DNA of 64,000 bases, from NCBI RefSeq assembly GCF_015207005.2, contig NZ_JADEXS020000001.1:7463001-7527000 (forward strand), read 5' to 3'. Shown here in pieces: positions 9,682 through 21,447 of the stretch (position 1 is its first letter; the number at the start of each line of letters is the position of its first letter). Position numbers and translations under genes: made by a program. The notes beneath the pieces were generated by a model. It was not told the DNA's origin, made no database searches, and saw nothing but the letters and a program-made list of their open reading frames with translations. The stretch comes from Desmonostoc muscorum LEGE 12446 (GTDB lineage Bacteria; Cyanobacteriota; Cyanobacteriia; Cyanobacteriales; Nostocaceae).

Positions 9682-10408
9682 TTACGCATTGACACAAAAT
9701 ACCAAATATGAATGATTGAAAAACCACATCTTTCGTAGGGAACACTGCTGTGCCCTTACACCTGGTTGTTTGCGTGCATTATTGTAAGACTTATACCGTT
9801 TCACTTTAATTATGATACAAATACGTTGGTAGGGGCACGGCAATGCCCAGGGGTGTCAACTTAACGTGAAACCCTTGTCAAGACGTGATATTGAGTTCAT
9901 TTACTTACCGTTACTCACCGCGTTACCCCACCCTAACCCTCCCCTTGTAAAGGGGAGGGAACTGAATTTCTTTTTCCCCCCTTTCTAAGGCAGGGCTGAT
10001 TCATTCCCCAAAGAGCTTTAAAAATCAAGGGTTCTAGCGATTAAAAATTAGTTATTTTGTTACTGGCGTGCCGATGAAACCAACTATTTTACTGATATTT
10101 CAGTGCTTAAATGTTCATCTCTTCGTCACGCTTACTTACAATTTTCTTGCTAACCATCTTGACAAATCCTGTTTGAAATGGAATGAAACAGCCCTGCTTT
10201 CTAAGGGGGGATTAAGGGGGTAAAAGGTATGTGGGACAAGCATTTGAGCTTAAGTTGACACCAATGGGCAATGCCGTGCCCCTACGCGAAATCTATATGT
10301 ATCAGGGTTTTAGTGAAATGGTATTACGCATTGACACAAAATACCAAATATGAATGATTGAAAAACCACGTCTGTCGTAGGGGCACAGCACTGCTGTGCC
10401 CTTACACC
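9682..10408. repeat. Repeat nest: direct and inverted repeats around a MITE
   Basis: The 9425-10432 gap has no gene. An ~80-bp direct repeat (TTACGCATTGACACAAAATA... ending CTTACACC) lies at 9682-9762 and 10324-10408. Inside it, ~72-bp inverted copies lie at 9793-9864 and 10254-10327, sharing GTAGGGGCACGGCA and GGTGTCAACTT. A further repeat, CTCCCCTTGTAAAGGGGAG, lies near 9938-9957 and also occurs at 44110 and 45925. The 10380-10400 hairpin GGGCACAGCA-C-TGCTGTGCCC ends the array just before the ABC transporter gene. Confidence 0.8.
9990..10197. mobile_element. 208-bp MITE with 18-bp TIRs and 8-bp target duplication
   Basis: The left end is GCAGGGCTGATTCATTCC (9990-10007). The right end GGAATGAAACAGCCCTGC (10180-10197) is its reverse complement with one mismatch. 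TTTCTAAG occurs directly outside both ends (9982-9989 and 10198-10205). Removing the element and one copy of TTTCTAAG restores ..CCCCCCTTTCTAAGGGGGG.., which matches the reverse complement of the unoccupied repeat near 45880-45905. There is no coding potential; it must have been moved by a transposase supplied elsewhere. Confidence 0.88.
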
Positions 10409-10432
10409 AAGGGTCTATATTCCCATCAAAGA

Positions 10433-11923
10433 ATGAAAAAAACAAAAGTATGGCTATTAACGATATTGCTTGTAGTAATAGCAGTAATCAACATCATCAC
10501 AGGACATAGCGATCCTCTCAAAGCTGCTTCATCTTTAGAGAAAGATACGCTAACAATGATTACTTCACCAGATTATCCGCCCTATGAGTTTTATGATACG
10601 AAAACAGGTGAAAGTCAAATCGTTGGCTTTGATATAGATATTGCCAAAACCCTTGCTGAAAAACTAGGGTTTAAACTTAAAATCATGGAATCCGACTTTA
10701 ATGGCTTAATTCCTGCACTCCAAGCAAATCGAGCAGATTTTGTGATGGCGGGGATGACTCCAACTCCAGAACGTCAGAAAAATGTTGATTTTTCGATTAT
10801 TTATTATGAAGCCAAAGATACGATTGTTGCTGCTAAGGGTAGTAATCTGAAGCAGCCACAAGACTTATCAGGAAAGAAAGTTGGGGTACAACTAGGAACC
10901 ATACAGGAGCAAAATGCTAAAAAAATTGCCCAAAAAGTTGCGGGCGTTCAGCTAAAGCAACTCAACAAAGTGCCCGAAGTAGTCCAAGAAATCAAATCTC
11001 GGCGAATTGATGCGGCAATTGTTGAGGATACTGTGGCTAAGGGATTTGCTCAAGCCAACCCAGATTTAGAGTTTAATGTTATTCCTTCAGAAGAAGCAAG
11101 TGGATCAGCGATCGCATTTCCTAAAAATTCTACTTTAGTCGCACCTTTTAACAAAGTCCTGCAACAAATAAAGGACGATGGCACATTAAATCAACTAGTC
11201 AATAAGTGGTTTTCCCAGAACATTATCGCCGATTCTACATCCTCGACTCCTGCCAAAACCGGATTAAATCTCGACTTCACCAGAATCTTGCCAGATATTC
11301 CCTTTATTCTGCGGGGAATCCCTTTAACTTTGTTGTTTACCCTATTATCTGTCACACTGGGTTTAATCTGGGGAACAATACTTTCTCTAGCAAAAATTAT
11401 CGGCATCAAGCCCCTTACCTGGGTTGCAAACGCTTATACCTCAATCTTCCGAGGCACACCTTTGCTGCTACAACTGGCGTTGGTTTACTATGCGACACCC
11501 CAACTTACAGGTTATGATATTTCGGCATTGGAGGCAGGAGTACTAACTTTTACCCTGAATTCTGGGGCTTATATGTCGGAAACCATCAGAGGTGGAATTC
11601 AGGCGGTAGATAAAGGGCAAAGTGAAGCGGCCATGTCTATGGGTGTTCCTTATTGGTTGATGATGTGGGATGTGATTATGCCCCAAGCCTTGAAGAACAT
11701 TCTGCCAGCATTAGTAAATGAAACTATTGAATTGCTGAAAGATTCCGCCTTGGTGTCAACAATTGGTGTGGTGGAAATATTACGCAGTGCCCAAATCGTC
11801 GGCGCAAATAAATATATTTATTTTGAACCCTTGCTATTTGCAGGATTAATTTATTATGTTTTGGTCATGGGTCTGACCTTCGGCGCATCCACTTTAGAAA
11901 GGAGATTACGGCAAAGTGAGTAA
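10433..11923 (+). CDS. Amino-acid ABC importer: fused periplasmic binding protein and permease
   Basis: 496 residues from the ATG at 10433 ([15 protein letters not shown]). An earlier in-frame ATG at 10358 lies inside the intergenic repeat. Residues ~1-30 form a signal or anchor segment. Residues ~35-275 are a family-3 solute-binding domain ([34 protein letters not shown]). Residues ~300-490 are a HisM/GlnP-type permease with several membrane spans and the EAA loop region ([26 protein letters not shown]). Binding-protein/permease fusions are known for Gln/polar amino-acid importers. It overlaps the ATPase gene by 8 nt, so translation is coupled. The substrate is inferred as a polar amino acid. 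Confidence 0.9.
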   Translation: MKKTKVWLLTILLVVIAVINIITGHSDPLKAASSLEKDTLTMITSPDYPPYEFYDTKTGESQIVGFDIDIAKTLAEKLGFKLKIMESDFNGLIPALQANRADFVMAGMTPTPERQKNVDFSIIYYEAKDTIVAAKGSNLKQPQDLSGKKVGVQLGTIQEQNAKKIAQKVAGVQLKQLNKVPEVVQEIKSRRIDAAIVEDTVAKGFAQANPDLEFNVIPSEEASGSAIAFPKNSTLVAPFNKVLQQIKDDGTLNQLVNKWFSQNIIADSTSSTPAKTGLNLDFTRILPDIPFILRGIPLTLLFTLLSVTLGLIWGTILSLAKIIGIKPLTWVANAYTSIFRGTPLLLQLALVYYATPQLTGYDISALEAGVLTFTLNSGAYMSETIRGGIQAVDKGQSEAAMSMGVPYWLMMWDVIMPQALKNILPALVNETIELLKDSALVSTIGVVEILRSAQIVGANKYIYFEPLLFAGLIYYVLVMGLTFGASTLERRLRQSE

Positions 11924-12650
11924 TGCAGTAATTCGCACGGAATTTTTGTGTAAATCCTTTGGTCAACTCGATGTACTCAAAGATATTTCCACCGAGATAT
12001 ATCAAGGCGAAGTGGTTGCCATATTAGGCCCTTCTGGTTCTGGTAAATCTACCTTTTTGCGATGCATGAATTTGCTAGAACAACCGACTAGAGGAAGAGT
12101 TTATTTTCAAGAGCAAGAAATCACTAATCCTAAAGCAAATATCGCTAAAGTTCGTCAACATTTAGTGATGGTATTTCAACATTTTAATTTGTTTCCTCAC
12201 ATGACGGTGCTGCAAAATGTCACCTACGCACCCATCAAAGTGAAAAAAATAGACAAGCAAAAAGCAGAGAAACATGGTTTAGAATTGCTGACGAAGGTAG
12301 GCTTAGAGCCAAAAGCGTCTGTCTACCCGTCCAAACTATCCGGGGGACAGAAACAGCGAGTGGCGATCGCCCGTGCATTAGCAATGGAACCAGAGATGAT
12401 ATTGTTTGATGAACCCACCTCTGCTTTAGATCCAGAAATGGTAAAAGATGTGCTAGAGGTGATGAAAGCTTTAGCCTTATCTGGAATGACAATGGCGATC
12501 GTTACCCACGAGATGGGTTTTGCGAGGGAAGTCGCCAATCGAATTATGTTTCTCGATCAGGGAACTTTAGCAGAAGATACTGCTCCGAGTGAGTTTTTCC
12601 AGAATCCTAAATGCGATCGCGCCAAACAGTTCTTAGAAAAAATGCTTTAG
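11916..12650 (+). CDS. glnQ: Amino-acid ABC transporter ATP-binding protein (GlnQ/HisP type)
   Basis: 244 residues, started by GTG at 11916 with GAAAGGAG upstream. Walker A is GPSGSGKST, the ABC signature is [16 protein letters not shown], Walker B is [13 protein letters not shown], and the H-loop histidine lies in IVTHEMGFA. It powers the fused binding protein/permease encoded immediately upstream, with which it overlaps. Length and motifs are typical of polar amino-acid importers. Confidence 0.93.
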   Translation: MSNAVIRTEFLCKSFGQLDVLKDISTEIYQGEVVAILGPSGSGKSTFLRCMNLLEQPTRGRVYFQEQEITNPKANIAKVRQHLVMVFQHFNLFPHMTVLQNVTYAPIKVKKIDKQKAEKHGLELLTKVGLEPKASVYPSKLSGGQKQRVAIARALAMEPEMILFDEPTSALDPEMVKDVLEVMKALALSGMTMAIVTHEMGFAREVANRIMFLDQGTLAEDTAPSEFFQNPKCDRAKQFLEKML

Positions 12651-12688
12651 CACTAATCATAAGTTCAGCGATCGCTCGATAAAGACAA

Positions 12689-12753
12689 AGACGCGATAAA
12701 TCGCCGTCTCTACAAAAGATTGATTATTGTAGAGACGGCGATTCATCGCGTCT
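12689..12753. terminator. Very long hairpin after glnQ
   Basis: AGACGCGATAAATCGCCGTC.. (12689-12715) pairs with 12727-12753 over 27 bases with one mismatch and an 11-base loop. It could terminate the ABC operon, but the sequence (AGACGCGAT.. GTCTCTAC) also occurs in shortened form at 22322-22345, so it is a dispersed repeat. Confidence 0.65.
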
Positions 12754-12789
12754 GGTGCCTTAACCGAACCCTATTGCTACAACATCCGC

Positions 12790-12957
12790 CCCGCACCTTA
12801 GTTGCATCGCCCTGCACCTTAGTTGCATCGCCCTGCACCTTTGATGCATCGCCCCGCACTTTTGATGCATCGCCCTGCACCTTTGATGCATCGCCCTGCA
12901 CCTTTGATGCATCGCCCTGCACCTTTGATGCATCGCCCTGCACCTTTGATGCATCGC
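12790..12957 (+). repeat. 21-bp tandem repeat, 8 units (CCTGCACCTTTGATGCATCGC)
   Basis: Eight gapless units of the same family as 7940-8128, here with GCC instead of GAC at the junction. The first two units have TTAGTTGCATC. The array lies between the glnQ hairpin and the EndoU pseudogene. Confidence 0.92.
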
Positions 12958-13008
12958 CTCTCTACGTACTCCTTCCCCCAGCACTCACCACTCCGAACTC
13001 AGCACTCT

Positions 13009-14280
13009 TTATTGCACACAGTTAGGGTTGCTACCAGGAGTAGCATCAGGATAAAAAGTGCGGACGCCGCCATTTCTCCTCACAAACACTGCTTTAAACG
13101 TATTACCCTCATCAGTTACAGTCCAATGACAAACAGTATTAGTGGAACTGGTATTGGGGTTATTTTTATAAGCTAAAGCTACAATCGAGAGAATTTCTTC
13201 AGCACTGAGAGTGTAACCAAAACCTTTAATTGAAGACTGAGAAGTGCTATTGCCAACTTTCATAACAGCACCAATAGTATAAACAGCATTGGGAATAACT
13301 TCTTCGTTGGATGCGTTGTTATTTAGTCGTCCAGCTAAACCCTTTTCTTGAAGCTCTAAATAACGACCAACAAAATGTAATCCACCTATTGAACCTCCTG
13401 CTACAGGTTCTCCACAGAAGATATGTTCAAAACCCTCTGCATTAAACCAAACATTAGTCAAGTCAGTTAAGAATTGTGCGTCGGAAGTGCGCCCTGCAAC
13501 CAAATATCCTCCTACATATTGTTTAATATTTGCCAAAACAGTAGGGTTATTTGTCATCATTAACTGAAAGTTAGAAGGACTGACAACTGTGCCAGGTTGT
13601 CCACAAAGATCGGTCACTGCTATATCAAAAGTATTCAGAGTTGGCGCAAGGGGAGTGACATCTCCAGGGCTACCATATGCTAGTCCAGATACGGGATTGT
13701 TGATATTGTCAAAGAATGGTAGAGAACCAGCGGGTAGAGAGGGAGAACCAGAAGACCCGTAATCAGTAATTACAATATCATCGATGTTAGTTCTGTTATA
13801 ACTTCCATCAGTTTTGCGGACTTCACAGCGAACTATACCAGAAATATTAGGTGTGAAAGTTGCAGTTTGAAGAGTTTTAGAACTTGTTGTAATTATTGAA
13901 CCTACTGCTGTCCATCAACTGCCGCTAGTAGTCGAACACCACAATCCCCATGTGGTGTTGCCATCATTACCATACTTGGCATGTTTGATTGTAACAGTGC
14001 CAGCACCCGTAGTGCGATCGAATTTCATGGTAATTTTGCCGCTGTTACGAACGCGTACAGATTGCGCTCCATTTTTAACATCGCTTGAAGTGTTGCCAAG
14101 CAGCGCCTCATTCAAATTCCAAGTCCCTGTACTAAGGGTGACATCAGCAGCAGCATAAGCGGCTTTCTGGCCAGACTCAAAACCCTCTGAAATGGTGGCG
14201 CCAATTGCTCGGAAGACGGAAAATGAAAGCAGGAAGACTGCTCCTCCTGCTATCTTTAAAGGTAAACTTAATTTCAGCAT
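13009..14280 (-). pseudogene. Secreted EndoU-type nuclease, split by one in-frame TGA
   Basis: Reading the minus strand from the ATG at 14280, residues 1-~25 form a signal peptide (LSLPLKIAGGAVFLLSFSVF). A beta-rich domain of about 95 residues follows (EGFESGQKA.. SVRVRNSGKITMKFDR). Then comes a TGA at 13915-13917. The same frame continues without further stops to 13009 and encodes an EndoU-like C-terminal domain (GSIGGLHFVGRYLELQEKG, EEVIPNAVYTIG, VRRNGGVRTFYPDATP). The interrupted codon falls in a Ser-rich stretch (SGS-stop-WTAVGS), so TCA to TGA would explain it. EndoU folds are RNases used in secreted toxins and RNA processing. Two separate peptides, readthrough or a recent pseudogene are all possible. 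Confidence 0.7.
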
Positions 14281-14397
14281 ATTCAACAGAATTAAAGATT
14301 CAACTATTACTTTTTAAAGTTGATTGGTTATCTGCTGATTAACTTTTTTTTAAAATAGTTTTTTAAGCTCAGTTTTTGTGAACAAAAGGGTTAAACA

Positions 14398-14425
14398 GTA
14401 GGGGCACAACATGTTGTGCCCCTAC
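14398..14425. repeat. Perfect 28-bp palindrome GTAGGGGCACAACA
   Basis: Two perfect 14-base arms with no loop. It belongs to the same GTAGGGGCAC hairpin family as 10380-10400. It lies between the pseudogene start and the end of the thiF-like gene and could terminate transcription of the minus-strand island. Confidence 0.75.
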
Positions 14426-14481
14426 CCGTGTACTTCATTTATGTGAAATACGTTGTAAGATGTATTGGGAGCGATCGCCAT

Positions 14482-15120
14482 TTACAAAAACAAAGATTGC
14501 ACAGTCAAATCCTTGAGAGTGATGGTGAAGTTACGCTTTTCTGCTGTGGCAATGAATGAGACAATTGCTTCACATGCTACAGCAACCGTTAACATTACCA
14601 GATTTCGTGCCAACGGATAATCACAAACATCATCATTCACCTCAGAAGGCACACGATAAAAGTCATTCCAAATAACTTCTGCATAATCAGATGCTAGCCC
14701 AGCATGAAGACAAGGAATGCTAAATTTATCTGCATAATCTTTTACTAATTGACGTGCTACGCTATTGTCAAAAACATCAATAATTAATTGGCTATCTTGG
14801 AGTAATTGATTTACATTTACGGATGTCAATTCTTTTGTTTTGCCATCAACTTTAGTACCAATCGCTCGATATAAATTGTTCGCCAATATTTTTGCTTTAA
14901 ATGCTCCGACATCAGAACGGTAGTAAGGCTGGGTGGAAAGATTACGCTCCTCAATGCGATCGCGATCGATCACTGTAAGTTTGTCAAAACCAGACCGAGC
15001 CAAGTTTTCAACAATATTAGCTCCTAACGCTCCCGCCCCACAAATGGTTACAGGATACTTTTTCAACTTTGCCATCACAAAATTGCTGCGGTAAAGCTGT
15101 TCGTGAAAAAAGATAGTCAT
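14482..15120 (-). CDS. ThiF/E1-like adenylating protein
   Basis: 212 residues. Residues ~20-60 carry the nucleotide-binding motif TICGAGALGANIVENLARSG, and DRDRIEERNLSTQPYY follows with the R..N..Q residues of the E1/ThiF/MoeB Rossmann fold. No CxxC zinc pairs are visible, so this is a minimal E1-like protein. Family members adenylate the C-terminal glycine of ubiquitin-like or sulfur-carrier proteins. It is the last gene of the minus-strand TROVE/RNA island, 86 bp after the neighbouring unknown gene. The same island encodes a 66-residue protein ending in Gly (21798-21998), a possible partner. That pairing is an inference. Confidence 0.82.
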   Translation of the reverse strand: MTIFFHEQLYRSNFVMAKLKKYPVTICGAGALGANIVENLARSGFDKLTVIDRDRIEERNLSTQPYYRSDVGAFKAKILANNLYRAIGTKVDGKTKELTSVNVNQLLQDSQLIIDVFDNSVARQLVKDYADKFSIPCLHAGLASDYAEVIWNDFYRVPSEVNDDVCDYPLARNLVMLTVAVACEAIVSFIATAEKRNFTITLKDLTVQSLFL

Positions 15121-15206
15121 TCGATTTTGGATTTTAGATTTTGGATTTTAGATTGTGTACTCCTCAATTCAGAATTCAGAATTCAGAAGTCAGAATTCTG
15201 AATTCA

Positions 15207-16037
15207 TTACTCTTGTTGTTCGATGACAGCAACTAATGATTGCAAGTCAAAGTCGCGATCGTATCCACTGAGGCAAATACCAGAACTAATTACAGTCAAG
15301 TCAGTTTTGGCGATCGCACTACTGTGGCGAACACCATCGGCGGTTGTCCAATCGACTGTCCAGTAATCACCGCGATCGTGGAATTGAGTTAAGGTACCGC
15401 CGCCGATCTGCAATGCCTTTCTCAGTCGCTTTTCATCCTGTTGGGGTTGACTAAAACCCTCAATGCGCCGAGTTGCTAATTCATACACTGTGCGAATTTC
15501 TGGAGTAATGCCTTTGAATTGCAATTCTTCAACGGGAATGAGTTGCTTAACGGCAGATTGCAGAGTTTCAACAATTTCCGGATCGGTGCGGCGATCGATT
15601 TCCTCAAACCAGCAGGATTGTGCATTCCAGCGGGCAATGATTTGGTCAAAGATGATACCCTCAGTTACTAGATGAATGGCGATCGGTTTAACCACCTGCA
15701 ACCGTTGACGCACATCTGCTTCATTGACAGGGTATGCTAACCAAGTTTGTCCCCGCAGTTGGTGTGCTAACCGCAGCCGTATTTGGGGAAAGTGTTGCAA
15801 GTATTCGGCAATTTGGGGTAAATCTGCTTCTTCCACAACCGTTGCTGTCTTCTCATCTACAGGTTGAAAGATGCCCCAACCTTCAAATTTACTAGGCTTT
15901 GGGGTGAAGGTGTAGATCATCCCGGCTACTCGTGTGCGAACTCGTCCACCTTTTACACAGGGTGCAAGAAATTGAGTGTTACATAACTGTGCTTCTGCGA
16001 TCGCAATTTGGTTGATTAGCTTAAATATGTTAGTCAT
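15207..16037 (-). CDS. Unknown protein of the TROVE/RNA island
   Basis: 276 residues; I do not recognise the family. No signal peptide or membrane span is visible. It contains GWGIFQPV near residue 55, a mixed alpha/beta middle, and a basic patch before a C-terminal DYWTVDWTTADGVRHSS segment that looks like a small beta domain (possibly SH3- or WYL-like, not assignable by eye). It lies between RNA element A (16138-16347) and the thiF-like gene, all on the minus strand. Its place in the island suggests a role with the TROVE protein or its RNAs. Confidence 0.75.
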   Translation of the reverse strand: MTNIFKLINQIAIAEAQLCNTQFLAPCVKGGRVRTRVAGMIYTFTPKPSKFEGWGIFQPVDEKTATVVEEADLPQIAEYLQHFPQIRLRLAHQLRGQTWLAYPVNEADVRQRLQVVKPIAIHLVTEGIIFDQIIARWNAQSCWFEEIDRRTDPEIVETLQSAVKQLIPVEELQFKGITPEIRTVYELATRRIEGFSQPQQDEKRLRKALQIGGGTLTQFHDRGDYWTVDWTTADGVRHSSAIAKTDLTVISSGICLSGYDRDFDLQSLVAVIEQQE

Positions 16038-16108
16038 AACTAATATTAATTATTTAAAATAAACCTACAAATACAACCCTAAAAAGCTGGATAAAATCTA
16101 ACTTTCTT

Positions 16109-16134
16109 AATTACGAATTACGAATTACGAATTA
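16109..16134. repeat. AATTACG heptamer tandem repeat
   Basis: About 3.7 units, in the same family as 3130-3162 and 22017-22049. It abuts the base of RNA element A. Confidence 0.85.
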
Positions 16135-16137
16135 TTT

Positions 16138-16347
16138 CCCGCGTGCAAGTTTGTGGAGCATTGCGTTTTCTCAGTTACTAGAGGGACTCCGCTGGTGAGT
16201 TATTACACACTCTTTCAAGGAATGGCTACTTTTAAGCCAACCTCCCAGGTTCTTCGCACTCCCCGTTCACAAACGCCCACTGCATTTGGCAGTGTTACCG
16301 TTCCTCTCGTACTAGTATGTAGGCTCACACGAGTTAGGGCACGCAGG
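16138..16347 (-). ncRNA. RNA element A: Y-type stem carrying 23S GTPase-centre and sarcin-ricin mimics
   Basis: Read 5' to 3' on the minus strand. CCTGCGTGC pairs with GCACGCGGG at the two ends. The shared module follows: GTGCCCTAAC.. on the 5' side and GCTCCACAAACTTGCAC on the 3' side. After TACATA comes AGTACGAGAGGA (16302-16313), the sarcin-ricin loop core. Positions 16192-16249 then give ~58 nt that align with the L11-binding GTPase-associated centre of 23S rRNA (E. coli 1051-1108). The core GTTGGCTTAAAAGTAGCCAT differs from E. coli at two of 20 positions, and GTGTAATAACTCAC is close to GCGTAATAGCTCAC. The closing CTGG/CCAG stem is kept. No other rRNA is nearby, so this is not part of an rrn operon. 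Confidence 0.85.
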
Positions 16348-16505
16348 ATATTTACATAATACAGCATACTACAAAAATTGGAAGAGATGAAAAGAGAGAT
16401 TTTGCAGTAGAGCGATCGCTGTTACTTCATACACCTTCCCCATGTGGCTCTATCACCTCATTTGAGTTAAGCTATCACACTAATTTTATAATGCAAATTA
16501 TACTA

Positions 16506-17717
16506 CTAGTATTTTGATTTTTTACCAAAACCTTTTGGAGTTGAGCCTTTTGTAGAAGGCGAAGAATTTTTTGATGAATCCGTTTGCTCAGACCCTAAGA
16601 CAGATGGCTGCTCAATTTCTAGCGACTGTGTAGAAGACACTATTTGTAAATCTGCTACTGATTTTGTTGCATCATCCTCTGTATCTAAGTTATTGCCTGC
16701 ATCTTGCTCTCCGCTTGGCCAGCATGAACATAGATAACCACTTTCTCTAGAATTTAGCGGTAATCTTGCTGTAAAAGACGGTTTAGGAACAAAAATTACT
16801 TCTTTTTGCAACATGAAGTTCAAAATTGATGTAGAGCCATTTGCACCTATCTTGTCTCGAATTTTACTGACTAAAAAAGCAACATCAACGATTTGATTTA
16901 ACCAAATAGCTGCCTCCTCTAAAGGTACTACTAGAGATGGTGGATCAAAGTGCATCATGTGATTTCTTATCTCCCTCAGCTTATGAAAGGAAGATAGTTC
17001 ATCACGTGCGTTATCTAATGGATTACCAGTAATTAGACCTATCCACTTTAGTTTGTCTATAAATCTCCTGCCAAACTTCTCACCAACTTTTTGCTTCTCA
17101 AAATTCCATCCAGGGAGTGGGTCATATTGAGCTTTATTATAGAATTGATGCAGAGTTATATCTACGAGAGAAATTGCATCTCCTATTAAAGTTCTCAAAT
17201 CAAAAATCCAGTCGCTTAATAATGCTTCATTTGATTGAATCACTAATTGATTGCGTAGAGAAATAATACGTTGTATTAAAGCTCTCTGCATTGAAGTATA
17301 GATATGTCCTTCTCTATCAATCTTGAGATGGATAGGATATTTCTCACCGTACATCTGATCTTGAGGTAGAACAATTGCTAAAGTTTCAGTTGAATCTGGA
17401 TCAAACTTGTGGAAATCTATTTGAATGTCGATAGTATTGTCGAGCCAAAAGCACTCATAACGAAATAAGTCAAAATTATCAGATGAAAAAGAGTTATTGT
17501 AATATATATATTTTGATATTATTCCATAGCTTATTGGCTTACTATGTATTTTTTTATTATCATTGTCGTAGTTAACAATAAATTCCGGTTTTTTAATCCA
17601 TTTTTTTCTTGAAAGATTTTGATTAGAGTAAAAATTTAGCAATTCAACAGTGACTTGTGGTACGATGCCAGCTTCTGTTTGATCCTTAAATTGAAAATAA
17701 TAGTGAGGGTTAAGCAT
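16506..17717 (-). CDS. Unknown protein with an HEPN-like RNxxxH motif
   Basis: 403 residues and AT-richer than its neighbours. The first ~140 residues are beta-rich and full of Tyr/Asp/Asn. A helical region of ~residues 165-300 contains REIRNHMMHF, a match to the R-x4-H catalytic motif of HEPN RNases. The last ~90 residues are Ser/Thr-rich and disordered with a Lys-rich end. I do not recognise the full protein. It lies between the TROVE gene and RNA element A, and the base composition suggests later insertion. Assignment as an HEPN RNase rests on the short motif alone. Confidence 0.6.
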   Translation of the reverse strand: MLNPHYYFQFKDQTEAGIVPQVTVELLNFYSNQNLSRKKWIKKPEFIVNYDNDNKKIHSKPISYGIISKYIYYNNSFSSDNFDLFRYECFWLDNTIDIQIDFHKFDPDSTETLAIVLPQDQMYGEKYPIHLKIDREGHIYTSMQRALIQRIISLRNQLVIQSNEALLSDWIFDLRTLIGDAISLVDITLHQFYNKAQYDPLPGWNFEKQKVGEKFGRRFIDKLKWIGLITGNPLDNARDELSSFHKLREIRNHMMHFDPPSLVVPLEEAAIWLNQIVDVAFLVSKIRDKIGANGSTSILNFMLQKEVIFVPKPSFTARLPLNSRESGYLCSCWPSGEQDAGNNLDTEDDATKSVADLQIVSSTQSLEIEQPSVLGSEQTDSSKNSSPSTKGSTPKGFGKKSKY

Positions 17718-17792
17718 CTATTTTTTAGATTATCGATATTCTCTCAATCATATATTAGAGATTCAGCAATTTATAGTTTTTATCAAACTAGT

Positions 17793-17841
17793 AGAGTGTG
17801 GCATTGCTCATCATTTATACTGACAAACAATGCCACATTCT
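17793..17841 (-). terminator. Hairpin directly after the TROVE gene
   Basis: AGAGTGTGGCATTG (17793-17806) pairs with CAATGCCACATTCT (17828-17841) through 14 bases with one wobble. It starts 4 bp after the TROVE stop and plausibly ends or attenuates its transcript. Confidence 0.65.
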
Positions 17842-17845
17842 AACC

Positions 17846-19549
<1,704 letters not shown>

Positions 19550-19582
19550 TTACCAATGCCCAATGCCCCATGCCCAATTCTG

Positions 19583-19963
19583 TTACGTTAGAGAAACAAC
19601 TGCTCCTGTTTCCTCTAGCTGCTGCTTGATAATTACAGCCGCTTCTTGGTTCAGTCCTGCCTGAACCACTTGAGGCAGAGATTCCACAAAGTCTTTTGCT
19701 TCTTTGAGTCCCAGTCCAGTCACCGTCCGGATGACCTTGAGTAAGGCAATCTTTTTCTCTGCTGGAACCGATACCAACAAGACATCAAATTCCGTTTGAA
19801 TCTGCGGTTGAGTTTCATCCTCATCTCGCTTGTCAATCTGAAGGAATTTAGGTGTGGATATATCGACATTGAAAGTTGCTTCAATCTGCTTTACTAATTG
19901 ACCAATCTCATTAACATTTAGAGACTTTATTTGTTTTAAAATTTCTAGATTTTCCACAGACAT
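19583..19963 (-). CDS. Ribosomal protein L7/L12 paralogue
   Basis: 126 residues. The N-terminal ~35 residues resemble the L12 dimerisation domain (IKSLNVNEIGQLVKQIEATF). A short charged linker follows in place of the normal Ala/Gly-rich hinge. The C-terminal domain is well kept (FDVLLVSVPAEKKIALLK, RTVTGLGLKEAKDFVE), which in ribosomal L12 is the surface that contacts EF-Tu, EF-G and other translational GTPases. A housekeeping rplL would sit beside rplJ; here the neighbours are the TROVE gene and Y-type RNAs. RNA element A of the same island copies the rRNA at the base of the L12 stalk. It probably joins that system rather than the ribosome; this is inference. Confidence 0.9.
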   Translation of the reverse strand: MSVENLEILKQIKSLNVNEIGQLVKQIEATFNVDISTPKFLQIDKRDEDETQPQIQTEFDVLLVSVPAEKKIALLKVIRTVTGLGLKEAKDFVESLPQVVQAGLNQEAAVIIKQQLEETGAVVSLT

Positions 19964-20151
19964 AACAGCCTCGAATCATACCAAATTGAAATAATTAATA
20001 TTGTTTTAAAATCCACCAAACAGCTTCGTAATTACAGCAGATTTCAAGGAAGGCCAAGTAAACAATCTCAGTCTAGTAAACCATAAAGTTTGTTTTATTC
20101 CTGAATTCTTATTTGTAATCCAAAATCCAAAATCTAAAATCCAAAATTGAA

Positions 20152-20280
<129 letters not shown>

Positions 20281-20286
20281 AAAATT

Positions 20287-21447
<1,161 letters not shown>

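Noticed and set aside
10358..10432. Longer start for the ABC binding protein-permease
   Set aside because: The added 25 residues lie in the ~80-bp dispersed repeat and would bury the signal sequence.
16138..16347. Fragment of a broken rRNA operon
   Set aside because: Only two functional-centre pieces are present, side by side within the shared Y-type module, and the order and framing differ from 23S rRNA.
16153..16359. Small reading frame across RNA A, and 22188-22613 across RNA G/H
   Set aside because: They run opposite to the structured RNAs, have no family resemblance, and are explained by the RNA elements.
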